Positions 9,954 to 24,916 of a stretch of 64,000 nucleotides of DNA are shown here, one piece after another; positions within the stretch are counted from its first letter, which is position 1; each line of letters begins with the position of its first letter. The stretch covers positions 1 through 64,000 of the forward strand of contig NZ_FOCW01000003.1 in assembly GCF_900110225.1 (NCBI RefSeq), in the 5' to 3' direction. The DNA comes from Allobrachymonas denitrificans DSM 15123. Lineage in GTDB: Bacteria; Pseudomonadota; Gammaproteobacteria; Burkholderiales; Burkholderiaceae_C. The notes below the pieces were generated by a model. The model was given only the letters and a program-made list of their open reading frames with translations, was not told where the DNA came from and made no database searches. The position numbers and the translations under genes were made by a program.

Positions 9954-12167
9954 TCAGGCCGCCGATTTCACCCGCGTAGCCCGAATCGCCGCCGGCACCC
10001 GGCGGATACCCCGCAGCACGTTGGCCAGATGCAGGCGGTCCCGCACCTGAAGAATCAGTCGCACGTCCAGCACTTCCTGGTTCATGTCGTCCGACATGCT
10101 GATGTAGCCGATGTTGGCATTGGAGCGCGCAATGGCGGCCGTGATGCCGGCCACGGCACCCACGCGGTTGTGGATGGTGACGGTGACGGCAGTGGGGAAG
10201 CGGCGCGTCATGTGCTCCGCCCATTCCACTTCCATGAAGCGTTCGGCATCCTTGGCGCGCAGACGCTTCGCCACGGTGCAATCGGCCGTGTGCACAATCA
10301 GCCCTTCGCCACGGCCCAGATAGCCAATGATCTCGTCACCCGGCAGCGGATGACAGCAGGGCGAATACTTCACGGAGGATTTCTCGCTGCCGTCCAGCGC
10401 GATGATCTGGCGGTATTGCTGCGCCTCCTCGTTGAAACGCTCCATGCTCAGCAGCACGGCGTCGGGCTTTTCGCCCAGTTCGGTCATCAGCATGGCCAAC
10501 TGTTTGGCGATCACCGTGGTGATGCGCTTGCCGTGGCCGATGTCCAGGTAGAGATCGTCCAGGCTCTTGCTGTTGGCAAAGCGCAGCAGCTTGTCCCAAA
10601 CGGCCTTGTGTTCTTCGTCCTGCGGAGGCACATGCTCCATGCCCTCGGCGCGGTAGGCCTGCAGGAACAGGCGCTGGCCCAGCACACGTGCCTCTTCGTT
10701 GGATTGCACCTTGAGGTGGTTGCGGATGCGCGAGCGTGCCCGTGCCGTGCGTACAAAGCTCAGCCAGGCCGGCTTGGGTGTGGAATCAGGGTCGGTAATG
10801 ACCTGCACAACGTCACCGCTGGACAGTTCGGTGCGCAGCGGTGCCTCACGGTTGTTGATCAGGCAGCCGACGGCGCGGTCGCCCACATCGCTGTGGATGG
10901 CATAGGCAAAATCGACCACGGTGGCGCCGCGTGGCAGCGACATGATCCGGTTCTTGGGCGTGAAGACGAACACGTCCTCGGGGAACAGGTTCAGGCGGAC
11001 GTGGTCCAGGAATTCGTTGGCATCCAGTGTTTCCTTCTGGATGTCGAGCAGGCTCTTGAGCCAGTTGGCGGGCTTGCCACCCTTGCCGTCGGCTGCAGCC
11101 TGTTCGCCGTGCGTCTTGTACAGCCAGTGTGCCGCCACGCCCGACTCGGCCACTTGGTGCATGGCATCGGTGCGCATCTGGAATTCCACATGGATGCCGG
11201 CAGGACCGATCAGCGTGGTGTGCAGCGACTGGTAGCCGTTGTCCTTGGGAATGGCGATGAAATCCTTGAGGCGCTGCGGCACCGGCTTGTAGAGCGAGTG
11301 CAGGATGCCCAGTGCCAGATAGCAATCGGAATTGCTCGGCACGATGATACGGAAACCGAAGATGTCATACAGCTGGGCAAAGCTCTGCTTCTTGCTGTCC
11401 ATCTTGCGGTAGATGGAGAAGATGGTTTTCTCGCGCGCCTTGATGCGGGCCTTGAGGCCGGCGGTGGCAAAGGCGTCCTCGACGTTCTTCTGCACTTCCT
11501 GCACCAGATGGCGACGACGGCTGCGTGCGTGGCCGATGGCCTTGGACAGCGTTTCGTAGCGCCAGGGGTGCAGATACTTGAAGGACAGGTCTTCCAGCTC
11601 GCGGTAGGTGCGGTTCAGGCCCAGGCGGTTGGCAATGGGAGCGTAGATTTCCAGCGTTTCGGTAGCGATGCGCCGCTGCGAGTCGGGCTTCATGTCCGAC
11701 ATGGTGCGCATGTTGTGCGTGCGGTCGGCCAGCTTGATCAGGATGACGCGCACGTCGGCAGCCATGGCCAGCAGCATCTTGCGGAAGGACTCGGCCTGGT
11801 TTTCCTGCCGGCTGCTGAACTGCAGCTTGTCCAGTTTGGTGAGGCCGTCCACCAGTTCCGCCACCGGGGCGCCGAACTTCTCCGTCAGTTCTTCCTTGGT
11901 GACACCGCAGTCCTCCATGGTGTCGTGCAGCAGTGCGGCCATCAGGGCAGGGGTGTCGAGTTTCCATTCAGCGCACTGCGCAGCAACCGCAATCGGGTGT
12001 GTGATGTACGGTTCGCCGCTCTTGCGCGTCTGGCCCAGGTGCGCCTGATCTGCCAGCTTGTAGGCCGCGCGCACGCTCGCGATCTCATTCTCGGCAAGGT
12101 AGTCGAGTTTGTTGAGCAGGGCGGCAAAGCTGGCGGCAGAGGCAGTTTCGGCAGGGGACGGAGTCAT
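9954..12167 (-). CDS. spoT: Bifunctional (p)ppGpp synthetase/hydrolase SpoT/Rsh
   Basis: Controls the stringent response by making and degrading (p)ppGpp. It is 737 aa. The N-terminal HD hydrolase domain has ALLHDTMED (HD near residues 81-82) and ADRTHNMRT; the synthetase domain has IPKDNGYQSLHTTL. A TGS domain (VFVFTPKNRIMSLPRGATVVDFAYAIH region) and a C-terminal ACT domain follow. Both catalytic domains look intact. ATG 12167 is selected; ATG 12221 would add 18 residues. It lies downstream of gmk-rpoZ, but an intrinsic terminator separates it from rpoZ. Confidence 0.96.
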   Translation of the reverse strand: MTPSPAETASAASFAALLNKLDYLAENEIASVRAAYKLADQAHLGQTRKSGEPYITHPIAVAAQCAEWKLDTPALMAALLHDTMEDCGVTKEELTEKFGAPVAELVDGLTKLDKLQFSSRQENQAESFRKMLLAMAADVRVILIKLADRTHNMRTMSDMKPDSQRRIATETLEIYAPIANRLGLNRTYRELEDLSFKYLHPWRYETLSKAIGHARSRRRHLVQEVQKNVEDAFATAGLKARIKAREKTIFSIYRKMDSKKQSFAQLYDIFGFRIIVPSNSDCYLALGILHSLYKPVPQRLKDFIAIPKDNGYQSLHTTLIGPAGIHVEFQMRTDAMHQVAESGVAAHWLYKTHGEQAAADGKGGKPANWLKSLLDIQKETLDANEFLDHVRLNLFPEDVFVFTPKNRIMSLPRGATVVDFAYAIHSDVGDRAVGCLINNREAPLRTELSSGDVVQVITDPDSTPKPAWLSFVRTARARSRIRNHLKVQSNEEARVLGQRLFLQAYRAEGMEHVPPQDEEHKAVWDKLLRFANSKSLDDLYLDIGHGKRITTVIAKQLAMLMTELGEKPDAVLLSMERFNEEAQQYRQIIALDGSEKSSVKYSPCCHPLPGDEIIGYLGRGEGLIVHTADCTVAKRLRAKDAERFMEVEWAEHMTRRFPTAVTVTIHNRVGAVAGITAAIARSNANIGYISMSDDMNQEVLDVRLILQVRDRLHLANVLRGIRRVPAAIRATRVKSAA

Positions 12168-12282
12168 GCGGCAATCCGTTCGGAGAACGCGGGCGTAAGA
12201 AATGGAAACAGGAGCTCTCATATTACCCGAGATGACAGGATTAAGACAGCGCACGGGCTTGTCAAAATGGGAGCCGCGGGCA

Positions 12283-12313
12283 TGAAAAAAGCACCCTGAA
12301 GGGGTGCTTTTCT
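12283..12313 (-). terminator. Intrinsic terminator downstream of rpoZ
   Basis: On the minus strand the order is AAAAGCACCCC, a TTCA loop, then GGGTGCTTTTTTC. A six-T run follows the stem, favouring termination of gmk-rpoZ transcripts before spoT. Confidence 0.85.
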
Positions 12314-12355
12314 GCATGGCGGCAAATGCCGCCCTGAATGGGTGTCTGCCTGGGA

Positions 12356-12559
12356 TCAGGTCGGCACTTTCTTCAGCATTTCCAGACCGATCTTGCCATC
12401 GGCAATTTCGCGCAGGGCAGTCACGCCGGGCTTGTTGCGGCTTTCGACCTTGGGCAGATGGCCCTGGCTCAGCATGCGGGCGCGGTAGGTGGCGGCCAGC
12501 ACCAGCTGGAAACGGTTGGGGATTTGTTCGAGGCAGTCCTCGACGGTGATGCGTGCCAT
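12356..12559 (-). CDS. rpoZ: RNA polymerase omega subunit RpoZ
   Basis: A 67-aa omega subunit that stabilises the beta-prime subunit and takes part in ppGpp binding to RNA polymerase. The start [20 protein letters not shown] and the AATYRARML block are diagnostic. Length matches the betaproteobacterial form, which is shorter than the E. coli one (91 aa). It lies 18 bp downstream of gmk on the same strand. Its location beside spoT is conserved in proteobacteria. Confidence 0.97.
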   Translation of the reverse strand: MARITVEDCLEQIPNRFQLVLAATYRARMLSQGHLPKVESRNKPGVTALREIADGKIGLEMLKKVPT

Positions 12560-12577
12560 GAAGCAGGTACTCCGGAA

Positions 12578-13216
12578 TCAGATGATATGCAGGGCGGAAA
12601 ACACGGTGGCCCTGGAGCGGCTTTGCGCGGCGTATTTCAGACGCTGGGCGTGCACGATGCTCTTGAGATCGAACAGTGCACGCTCGAATAACTCATTGAT
12701 TATAACAAAATCGAATTTTGCTGCCTGTGCCATTTCCTGCTCGGCATTCACCAGGCGCTGCTCGATGGTCTCGGCACTGTCCTCGCCTCGGCGCTGCAGG
12801 CGCGAGCGCAGCTCTTCCCAGCTAGGCGGCAGCACGAACACGAGCACGGCGTGCGGAAAGATCTGCTTGATCTGCAGCGCACCCTGGTAGTCGATTTCCA
12901 GCAGCACGTCACCGCCTTCGGACAGGCGCTGTTCCACTGCCTGACGCGAGGTGCCGTAACGGTTGCCGTGCACCTGGGCCCACTCCAGAAAGTCCTGGTT
13001 GGCGACCATGGTGTCGAAGGTGGCGTTGTCCACGAAGAAGTATTCGCGGCCATCCACTTCCTGGCCGCGCGGTGCGCGCGTGGTGTGGGAGATGGAGGCC
13101 TTGACGCCTGCATCCACTTCCATCAGGGCCTTGACCAGGCTGGATTTGCCGGCGCCGCTTGGGGCGGCTACGACGTAGAGGTTGCCGGGGTATTCGGTGA
13201 GGGTGTTCTGCTGCAT
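12578..13216 (-). CDS. gmk: Guanylate kinase
   Basis: Phosphorylates GMP to GDP with ATP. It is 212 aa. The P-loop is [18 protein letters not shown] (residues 15-32), followed by the GMP-binding [22 protein letters not shown] and the lid motif [17 protein letters not shown]. Start ATG 13216; 18 bp separate it from the yicC stop upstream and 18 bp from rpoZ downstream, so yicC-gmk-rpoZ are probably one operon. Confidence 0.98.
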   Translation of the reverse strand: MQQNTLTEYPGNLYVVAAPSGAGKSSLVKALMEVDAGVKASISHTTRAPRGQEVDGREYFFVDNATFDTMVANQDFLEWAQVHGNRYGTSRQAVEQRLSEGGDVLLEIDYQGALQIKQIFPHAVLVFVLPPSWEELRSRLQRRGEDSAETIEQRLVNAEQEMAQAAKFDFVIINELFERALFDLKSIVHAQRLKYAAQSRSRATVFSALHII

Positions 13217-13234
13217 GGGATCGGAAAGGTCGGT

Positions 13235-14194
13235 TTATTCGATATTTTGCACCTGCTCACGCATCTGCTCGATCAGCACCTTCATGTCCACCGAGATGCG
13301 GGAGGTATCGAGCGCGGCGGATTTGGAGCCCAGCGTGTTGGCCTCGCGGTGCAGTTCCTGGATCAGGAATTCCATGCGTTTGCCCAGTTCGCCGCCTTTC
13401 GTGAGCAGGTTCTCGATGGTATCCAAGTGCGATTGCAGGCGGGTGATTTCCTCGGCCACGTCGATGCGGATGGCAAATGCGGTGGCTTCGGACAGGGCGC
13501 GCTCCTGTGCGGCTTCAGCAGACACAGGGGCTGCAGTGGACTGGGCGGAGGCCTGCTTGAAGGCATCGTTCCATTTGTCCAGAAAGCGCTGACGTTGCTG
13601 TTCCACCAGCTGGGGGATCAGCGGCTCGGCTTCCTTGGCCAGCGCGCGCAAGCCCTCCACGCGCTGCTGCAGGCTGTCGGCCAGCTGTTTGCCTTCGGTT
13701 TCGCGGGCCTGCTGGAAGCGTTCCAGCAGACTGTCCATGCACTGCAGCAGCCATTGCAGCATCTGCGCCGGCTCCAGGGCGAGGGAAGAGGGCGCCGTGC
13801 TGAAGCGCAGCACTTCCCCCACCGTCAGCGGCGTGGCCTGCGGCAGCCAGCTGCGCACCGCATCCTGGGCAGCCGCAAGGCGCTGCAGCAGCGGCACCGA
13901 GGGGGCCTGCATCTGGTCGGGCGCAGAAGACTGGTGCTCCAGCGACGCGCGCAGCTCCACCTTGCCGCGGCGCAGCTGCTTCTGCAGCAGCTCGCGCAGC
14001 GCGGCTTCGTGCGGACGCAGTTCTTCGGGCAGCTTGAAAGTCAGGTCGAGAAAGCGGCTGTTGACGGCGCGCAGTTCCAGGCTCAGGCGCCAGTCATCCG
14101 GAAGGGCAGGATCGAAACCCTGATTGGCATCGGCCTGCATCTGGCCGGGGGTGGACTGAAGGCTGGCGTAGCCGGTCATGCTGTAAACTGGCAT
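13235..14194 (-). CDS. yicC: YicC-family endoribonuclease
   Basis: A 319-aa member of the YicC family, reported as an endoribonuclease linked to small-RNA turnover. The N-terminal YSMTGYA motif and [18 protein letters not shown] block are the family signature, and the C-terminal DUF1732 part ends [21 protein letters not shown]... with [10 protein letters not shown]-like residues. Compared with E. coli YicC (287 aa) it is longer, with a loop near residues 15-30 and a middle insertion. First gene of the likely yicC-gmk-rpoZ operon; start ATG 14194 sits 230 bp from divergent rph. Confidence 0.93.
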   Translation of the reverse strand: MPVYSMTGYASLQSTPGQMQADANQGFDPALPDDWRLSLELRAVNSRFLDLTFKLPEELRPHEAALRELLQKQLRRGKVELRASLEHQSSAPDQMQAPSVPLLQRLAAAQDAVRSWLPQATPLTVGEVLRFSTAPSSLALEPAQMLQWLLQCMDSLLERFQQARETEGKQLADSLQQRVEGLRALAKEAEPLIPQLVEQQRQRFLDKWNDAFKQASAQSTAAPVSAEAAQERALSEATAFAIRIDVAEEITRLQSHLDTIENLLTKGGELGKRMEFLIQELHREANTLGSKSAALDTSRISVDMKVLIEQMREQVQNIE

Positions 14195-14424
14195 GCATTA
14201 CCTCGGGAGGGAGAAATCGGGGGCAGCACAGGCTGCGGCGTGCCGGAAGTATAGACGGTGGCTCGGCCTGTACCGTGACGATTGCTGCGTGCACACGCCA
14301 ATGTCTGACGGAGTTGCATTGCCGATGTAGTCGCTGGATCTGTAGCCGGTGGTTGGCTGATGCACGGAAGAACGCGTCGAAATCACCTCCCCACTTCCCG
14401 AGCGTGTCTCAGCCAAGGAACACC

Positions 14425-15159
14425 ATGACCACGAACAGCTACGCGCGCCCGTCTGGCCGCGCCCACGACGAACTGCGCCAGGTGCGCATTACCCGCAATT
14501 TCACCATCCATGCCGAAGGTTCGGTGCTGGTCGAGTTTGGCAACACCAAGGTGCTGTGCACCGCCAGCGTGGACGAGAAGGTGCCGCCGTTCCGTCGCGG
14601 CAGCGGCGAAGGCTGGGTGACGGCCGAGTACGGCATGCTGCCGCGCTCCACCCACACCCGCAGCGACCGTGAGGCCGCCAAGGGCAAGCAGAGCGGACGC
14701 ACGCAGGAAATCCAGCGCCTGATCGGCCGCGCCCTGCGCGCCGTTTTTGACCTGGAAGCACTGGGCGAACGCACCATCGTGCTGGATTGCGATGTGCTGC
14801 AGGCCGACGGCGGCACGCGTACCGCTGCCATCACCGGCGCCTTCGTTGCCGCACAGGATGCCGTGAACGGTCTGCTGCGCGAGTTCAAGGTGTCGCGCAA
14901 CCCCATTCGTGAACCGGTGGCAGCCGTGTCCGTGGGCATGGTGGAGGGTACGCCGCTGCTGGATCTGGAGTATCTGGAAGACTCCGCCTGCGATACCGAC
15001 ATGAACGTGGTGATGACTGGTGCCGGCAAGTTTATTGAGGTGCAGGGTACGGCCGAAGGCCAGCCCTTCAGCCGCGAGCAACTGGACACCATGCTGGAAC
15101 TGGCGCAAAAAGGCATTCTCGCCCTGCAGGACAAGCAGCGCGAGGCGCTGGCAGGCTGA
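14425..15159 (+). CDS. rph: Ribonuclease PH
   Basis: Phosphorolytic 3'-5' exoribonuclease that trims tRNA 3' ends. It is 244 aa. Recognisable blocks are [18 protein letters not shown], the phosphate-binding [20 protein letters not shown] and [23 protein letters not shown] 14425 follows AAGGAACACC, a good ribosome-binding site, and starts the conserved [10 protein letters not shown] sequence. rdgB follows after 11 bp and hemW 12 bp beyond that, so rph-rdgB-hemW form an operon, a conserved betaproteobacterial order. Confidence 0.98.
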   Translation: MTTNSYARPSGRAHDELRQVRITRNFTIHAEGSVLVEFGNTKVLCTASVDEKVPPFRRGSGEGWVTAEYGMLPRSTHTRSDREAAKGKQSGRTQEIQRLIGRALRAVFDLEALGERTIVLDCDVLQADGGTRTAAITGAFVAAQDAVNGLLREFKVSRNPIREPVAAVSVGMVEGTPLLDLEYLEDSACDTDMNVVMTGAGKFIEVQGTAEGQPFSREQLDTMLELAQKGILALQDKQREALAG

Positions 15160-15170
15160 GGGGTTACGGC

Positions 15171-15782
15171 ATGAAGATCGTTCTGGCCTCCAACAACAAG
15201 GGCAAGCTGGCCGAGCTGCAGGCGCTGTTCGGCGAATTGGGCGTGGAACTGGTGCCGCAGGCGGAACTGGGCGTTCCCGAAGCCCCGGAGCCCTTTCATA
15301 CCTTTTTGGAAAACGCACTGACCAAGGCGCGCAACGCCAGCCAGCACAGCGGGCTGCCCGCGATTGCCGATGATGCCGGCTTGTGCGTGGATGCCTTTGG
15401 CGGCCAGCCGGGCGTGCAGACGGCGTACTACGCCACCCAGTTCGGCTACCCGAAGGGCGACGACAACAACGTCACCGCGCTGCTGGAGCAGATGCAGGGC
15501 ATTACCCAGCGTCGTGCCGCGCTGGTCAGTACGCTGGTCGCCGTGCGCTCGCCGGATGACCCGGAGCCGCTGGTGGCGGTGGGACGGGCCGTTGGCCAGA
15601 TCACGCGGCAGCCGATAGGCGACCACGGTTTCGGCTTTGATCCCGTGATGTTCATTCCCGAACTGAATCAAACCTTTGCGCAGATGGATCCGGACGAAAA
15701 GAACCGCCGCAGCCATCGCGGCCAGTCGGCGCGCGAAATGGTGCGCCTGCTGCGCAATACCTGGCTGGCTCCCGACGCCTGA
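15171..15782 (+). CDS. rdgB: dITP/XTP pyrophosphatase (Ham1/RdgB)
   Basis: House-cleaning pyrophosphatase that hydrolyses dITP, XTP and ITP to prevent their incorporation into nucleic acid. It is 203 aa. SNNKGKLAELQALF (residues 6-19, nucleotide-binding SNNxxK), FHTFLENALTKARNAS, AIADDAGLCVDAFGGQPGVQ (substrate loop) and GFGFDPVMFIP are all intact. It lies between rph and hemW with short gaps on both sides. Confidence 0.97.
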   Translation: MKIVLASNNKGKLAELQALFGELGVELVPQAELGVPEAPEPFHTFLENALTKARNASQHSGLPAIADDAGLCVDAFGGQPGVQTAYYATQFGYPKGDDNNVTALLEQMQGITQRRAALVSTLVAVRSPDDPEPLVAVGRAVGQITRQPIGDHGFGFDPVMFIPELNQTFAQMDPDEKNRRSHRGQSAREMVRLLRNTWLAPDA

Positions 15783-15794
15783 TTGGATACCTTC

Positions 15795-16997
15795 ATGGCA
15801 ACCGCCCCCGACGTGCTGGACCTGATGCGTCCCGGCAGCCTGCAACTGCCAGCCCTGCCGCCCCTAAGCCTGTACGTGCACCTGCCCTGGTGTCTGAAGA
15901 AGTGCCCGTACTGCGACTTCAACTCGCATGCAGTGCAGGGCGGGGCTGGTGTGCCGGAGCAGGCCTATAGCGATGCGCTGATTGCTGATCTGCAGCAGTC
16001 GCTGCCGCTGGTATGGGGCCGTCAGGTGCACAGCATTTTCCTCGGCGGCGGCACCCCCAGCCTGTTCTCGCCGGAAGCCATCCATAGCCTGCTGAGCCAG
16101 ATCCGTGCCTTGCTGCCGCTGGCGCCGCTGTGCGAGATCACGCTGGAAGCCAACCCCGGCACCTTTGAGCGCGAACGCTTTGCGGCCTTTGCGCAGGCTG
16201 GCGTCACGCGCCTGTCCATCGGGGTGCAGAGCTTCAACGATGCGCATCTGAAAGCACTTGGCCGTGTGCATGACCGTGCCCAGGCACTGGCCGCCGTGGA
16301 AGAGGCTGCGCGCAGTTTCGAGACCTTCAACCTCGACATCATGTACGCCCTGCCGGGGCAGACCACAGAGGATCTGCGCCAGGATCTGGATCAGGCCTTG
16401 CAGTTTGCGCCGCCGCATATCAGCATCTACCACCTGACCATCGAGCCCAATACCTACTTCGCCAAATACCCACCCAAGGCGTTGCCCGACGAGGACAGCG
16501 CCTACGGCATGCTCGACCTGATCACTGAACGCACGGCAGCGGCTGGCATGCAGCGCTATGAAGTTTCCGCCTATGCACGTCCCGGCCATGCCTGCGTGCA
16601 CAACCAGAACTACTGGGGCTTCGGCGACTATCTGGGCATTGGCGCAGGAGCGCACGGCAAGCTGAGCTTTCCGCATCGCATCGTGCGTCAGGTGAAGGTG
16701 CGCGAACCGCAGCGTTACATGGAACTGGCCATGCGCGGCGAAGCGCTGGCGCAGCAGCACGAGGTGGCGCGCGAGGATCTGCCGTTCGAGTTCATGCTCA
16801 ACGCCTTGCGTCTGCGCAGCGGTTTTGCCCTGGCCGATTTCGGCGACCGCACCGGTCTGCCGATCACGGTGCTGCAGCGTCCGCTGGAAGAAGCCGAGCG
16901 ATGCGGCTGGATTGAACGCGACTTTGCGCGAGTCTGGCCGACAGAGCAGGGCTTTGATTTTCTGAGTGATCTGCAGGCCCTGTTCCTGCCGGATTGA
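15795..16997 (+). CDS. hemW: Radical SAM haem chaperone HemW
   Basis: HemW (formerly described as oxygen-independent coproporphyrinogen oxidase-like) is a radical SAM haem chaperone. It is 400 aa. The cluster motif is PWCLKKCPYCDF (CxxxCxxC) near residue 36, followed by FLGGGTPSLFSPEAI, the SAM-binding GVQSFND and the NLDIMYALPGQT block. The start ATG 15795 is preferred over TTG 15783. It lacks the additional cysteine typical of true HemN. Third gene of rph-rdgB-hemW. Confidence 0.95.
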   Translation: MATAPDVLDLMRPGSLQLPALPPLSLYVHLPWCLKKCPYCDFNSHAVQGGAGVPEQAYSDALIADLQQSLPLVWGRQVHSIFLGGGTPSLFSPEAIHSLLSQIRALLPLAPLCEITLEANPGTFERERFAAFAQAGVTRLSIGVQSFNDAHLKALGRVHDRAQALAAVEEAARSFETFNLDIMYALPGQTTEDLRQDLDQALQFAPPHISIYHLTIEPNTYFAKYPPKALPDEDSAYGMLDLITERTAAAGMQRYEVSAYARPGHACVHNQNYWGFGDYLGIGAGAHGKLSFPHRIVRQVKVREPQRYMELAMRGEALAQQHEVAREDLPFEFMLNALRLRSGFALADFGDRTGLPITVLQRPLEEAERCGWIERDFARVWPTEQGFDFLSDLQALFLPD

Positions 16998-17039
16998 GCG
17001 CTCGCATTGCAGGGGCCGCGACGCGGCAATAGGGGCGTA

Positions 17040-17555
17040 TCAGCGCTTGGCTGTTTCAGTGCCAGATGGCTTGCCTGCCGGTGGCGATTCTTCACATTCC
17101 GCGCACACCCCATGCACCGACAGCGTGATGTCCGTGCTGTTCAGGCCCTGCTGATGCAGGCGGGCGTTGAGTTGCTCCAGTAGCGCAGGCAACTGTGGAT
17201 CTTCCGGCAGGGCCGTGAGCGCATGGCATTGCTCGCATTCGAAGAAACCAGTGCTGCCGGTTTGCGCAAGGGCGTAGTGGAAGGTGCGTTCGCTGTCCTG
17301 GGTGCGTGTTACCAGCCCCACATGCTGCAGGCGATCCAACACCCGGTAGAGCGTCACGCGATCGATGGCGCAACCCGTGGCATCGGCCAGCAGGCCGCGC
17401 ATCAGGTCTTCGTGACTGAGCGGGGCCGGGGCCGATTCCAGCACCGACAGCACCCGCAGCACATCGCGTGTGGCGCGCAAGCCTTGCGCGCGCACGACCT
17501 CGGCCCAGCGTTTGCCAGGGGCTTCAGAGGGAGAGGGGGCGGCGTTCTGGTTCAT
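17040..17555 (-). CDS. Fur-family transcriptional regulator (Zur-like)
   Basis: A 171-aa metal-sensing repressor. An N-terminal winged helix (RATRDVLRVLSVLESAPAPLSHEDL... RVTLYRVLDRLQHVGLV) is followed by a dimerisation domain with two CxxC pairs: CEQCHALT and GVCAECEES, the structural zinc site. Zur-like versus Fur-like cannot be decided from these alone, but lack of a long N-terminal extension and the TFHYAL-type strand fit a Zur/Fur-related repressor. ATG 17555 is the start. It is convergent with hemW. Confidence 0.88.
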   Translation of the reverse strand: MNQNAAPSPSEAPGKRWAEVVRAQGLRATRDVLRVLSVLESAPAPLSHEDLMRGLLADATGCAIDRVTLYRVLDRLQHVGLVTRTQDSERTFHYALAQTGSTGFFECEQCHALTALPEDPQLPALLEQLNARLHQQGLNSTDITLSVHGVCAECEESPPAGKPSGTETAKR

Positions 17556-17595
17556 GGCATGCAGCAGCGTGCAGCAGGGCAGGCTTATCGGGAAA

Positions 17596-18978
17596 TTATC
17601 GCAGCTTTGTTGCAGTGACGCTGGCAGCGCTGCTGGCGCGGAATGGGCTGCGCAATTGCAGTTCTTCCTGATAGGCGGCCACGCCGGCCTTCTCGCGTTC
17701 GAGGAAGCGCCCAACAGCCCGTGCAAATTCCGGATGCGCCAGCCAGTGTGCACTCCAGGTGGGGCTGGGAACCAGCGCGCGCGCCATCTTGTGCTCGCCT
17801 TGCGCGCCCCCTTCGAAGCGCTGCACGCCATGTTCGATGCACCACTGCAGAGGCTGGTAATAGCAGGCATCGAAATGCAGGCAATCCACGCGCTCCAGCG
17901 CGCCCCAGTAGCGGCCATACGCCACCAGCGGCTTGCCCGAAGGGTCAAGGTGCAGGCCGATCAGGCTGCAGGCAATCGGATCGCCTTCGCGCTCCGCAAT
18001 GAACAGCAGCCAGTTGTCCGCCAGCGATTCGGCCATGCGGGCGAAGAAGGCCGGCGTCAGGTACGGTGCATTGCCATGTTCCAGATAGGTGCGTTCGTAG
18101 CAGCGGTAGAAAAAGGCCCAATCCTCTGCCGGAATCTCCTTGCCGCGCGCCCAGCGGAACTGCACACCGGCTTCCTGCACCTTGCGCTGTTCGGCGCGGA
18201 TTTTCTTGCGCTTGTCCTGGCGCAGGCTACCCAAAAAATCGTCGAAACTGTGCCAGTCGGCGGTGTCCGGCTGGAGCTGTGACCGGTTCTGCCAGTGAAA
18301 CTGCACGCCATCGCGCAGCATCAGGCCGTTGGCGCTGGCGGTAGTCTGGTCGTGGCTATCGCCCAGCAGCAGGTGCAGGCTGGACAAACCATAGTCGGCG
18401 CATAGCGCCCGTACCACCTCCAGCAGGGCCAGCCGCCAGCGGTCCGAACGCGCCAGCAACCGGCTGCCGGGAACCGGCGTGAAGGGCACGGCGATCAGGG
18501 CTTTGGGGTAGTAATCAAGGCCATGCTCTGCATAGGCGCGGGCCCAGGCCCAGTCGAACACGTATTCCCCATAGGAATGCGACTTGACGTAGAGCGGGCA
18601 TGCCGCCAGCAGCTCGCGGCCGTCCGTCCCATGTCGCCAGAGCTGGGGAAACAGCGCCTGCCAGCCCGTTTCTGCCGTGGCGCTGCCGCTGGCCTGCATC
18701 GCCTGCAGATAGGCGTGGCGCATGAAGGGGCTGGGCGACTGCTGCTGTGCCAGCAGATCGTCCCAGGCCTGGGCGTCCACATCGGCCGGGTCGAGGGCCA
18801 GTTGCAAGGTCAATGGGCCGGCGTCTTTGCCGCCCATGCCGCGCTGCAGGCGCTCCAGAACGCGCCGGGTTTGTACGCCATAATGGATTGCATCCGGGCG
18901 CTCCGGGGCCTGCGCCGTGCGTGCGTCAGCCTCGGGGGTGTCGCCGATGTGTTGTTGCCCATTTGCCATGCCACGCAT
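17596..18978 (-). CDS. FemAB/GNAT-type N-acyltransferase (DUF482 family)
   Basis: Predicted 460-aa acyltransferase with two GNAT-like halves (PF04339 type). Diagnostic blocks are SPFMRHAYLQAM, YVKSHSYGEYVFDWAWARAY, VPFTPVPGSRLLAR and the C-terminal KKIRAEQRKVQEAGVQFRW plus FEGGAQGEHKMARALVP. Substrate unknown; relatives are sometimes linked to peptidoglycan or lipid modification. Start is uncertain: ATG 18978 has AGGGG at proper spacing, ATG 18969 is three codons in, and ATG 18837 would give the usual length (413 aa) by removing a poorly conserved leader. Transcribed divergently from the DUF2868 gene. Confidence 0.8.
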   Translation of the reverse strand: MRGMANGQQHIGDTPEADARTAQAPERPDAIHYGVQTRRVLERLQRGMGGKDAGPLTLQLALDPADVDAQAWDDLLAQQQSPSPFMRHAYLQAMQASGSATAETGWQALFPQLWRHGTDGRELLAACPLYVKSHSYGEYVFDWAWARAYAEHGLDYYPKALIAVPFTPVPGSRLLARSDRWRLALLEVVRALCADYGLSSLHLLLGDSHDQTTASANGLMLRDGVQFHWQNRSQLQPDTADWHSFDDFLGSLRQDKRKKIRAEQRKVQEAGVQFRWARGKEIPAEDWAFFYRCYERTYLEHGNAPYLTPAFFARMAESLADNWLLFIAEREGDPIACSLIGLHLDPSGKPLVAYGRYWGALERVDCLHFDACYYQPLQWCIEHGVQRFEGGAQGEHKMARALVPSPTWSAHWLAHPEFARAVGRFLEREKAGVAAYQEELQLRSPFRASSAASVTATKLR

Positions 18979-19032
18979 TATCCGCATCCCCTTTTCTGCC
19001 AGAGTGTCCTGGGGCCTTTTGATGAGGACCGG

Positions 19033-22021
<2,989 letters not shown>

Positions 22022-22100
22022 GATCGCAGCCGTCCGCTACGCCATAATTCCCTAAATACCGCTGCTCGTGGGCAGCACTTTGCTTTCTCCAGGAATCACC

Positions 22101-24232
<2,132 letters not shown>

Positions 24233-24242
24233 GCAGTCAGGA

Positions 24243-24869
24243 TCAGGCGGCTGCGCCGCCCGCCAGGTAGCGCAGCGTCGGTTCCACCTCGGTGCCGACA
24301 TGAATCATGTCCATCTGGTAGTCGCGCATGAAGCCGTGGCGGATCGCGCCACCTAGAAACTTCAGCAAATCATCGTAGTAGCCGCCCGTATTGAGGATGG
24401 CCACCGGCTTGTTGTGGTAGCCCAGCTGCTTCCAGGTCCAGGCCTCGAACAATTCCTCGAAGGTGCCGATGCCGCCCGCCAGCGCCAGAAAGGCGGTGCA
24501 GCGCTCGGCCATCATGTGCTTGCGCTGGTGCATGGTCTCGACGATGTGCAGTTCGGTGCAGCCCTCGTGCGCCCACTCGCGCTCGACCAGCGCCTTGGGG
24601 ATCACGCCCACCACGCGGCCTCCGGCCTGCAGCGCTCCATCCGCCACGATGCCCATCAGCCCGGTATGGCCGCCGCCATAGACCAGCTGGCCACCGTTGC
24701 GCGCAATCCAGTTGCCCACTTCCCGCGCCGTGGTGCGGAATGCCTCATCCTCACCCGGCTGCGAGGCGCAGTACACGCACACGGAAAAACGTGGTTCCGG
24801 ATCGGCAAACATGGCGCGCACGCCGGAGGACTGGGCAGGAGCAGGAGCGCTGGGAGAGGACGGATTCAT
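24243..24869 (-). CDS. LOG-family (TIGR00730) protein
   Basis: A 208-aa Rossmann protein of the LOG family, whose characterised members hydrolyse cytokinin riboside 5'-monophosphate or related nucleotides. VYCASQPGEDEAF, LVYGGGHTGLMGIVADGAL, MHQRKHMMAERCTAFLAL and AGGIGTFEELFEAWTW are diagnostic. The canonical PGGxGTxxE appears here as AGGIGTFEE, with Ala replacing Pro. ATG 24869 starts the gene with a Pro/Ser/Ala-rich 20-residue leader. Convergent with glnB, separated by 10 bp. Confidence 0.88.
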   Translation of the reverse strand: MNPSSPSAPAPAQSSGVRAMFADPEPRFSVCVYCASQPGEDEAFRTTAREVGNWIARNGGQLVYGGGHTGLMGIVADGALQAGGRVVGVIPKALVEREWAHEGCTELHIVETMHQRKHMMAERCTAFLALAGGIGTFEELFEAWTWKQLGYHNKPVAILNTGGYYDDLLKFLGGAIRHGFMRDYQMDMIHVGTEVEPTLRYLAGGAAA

Positions 24870-24916
24870 GATGGGTTTCTCGTCGGGATCTGAACGGGTT
24901 CTATAGTGGTCCGGTT

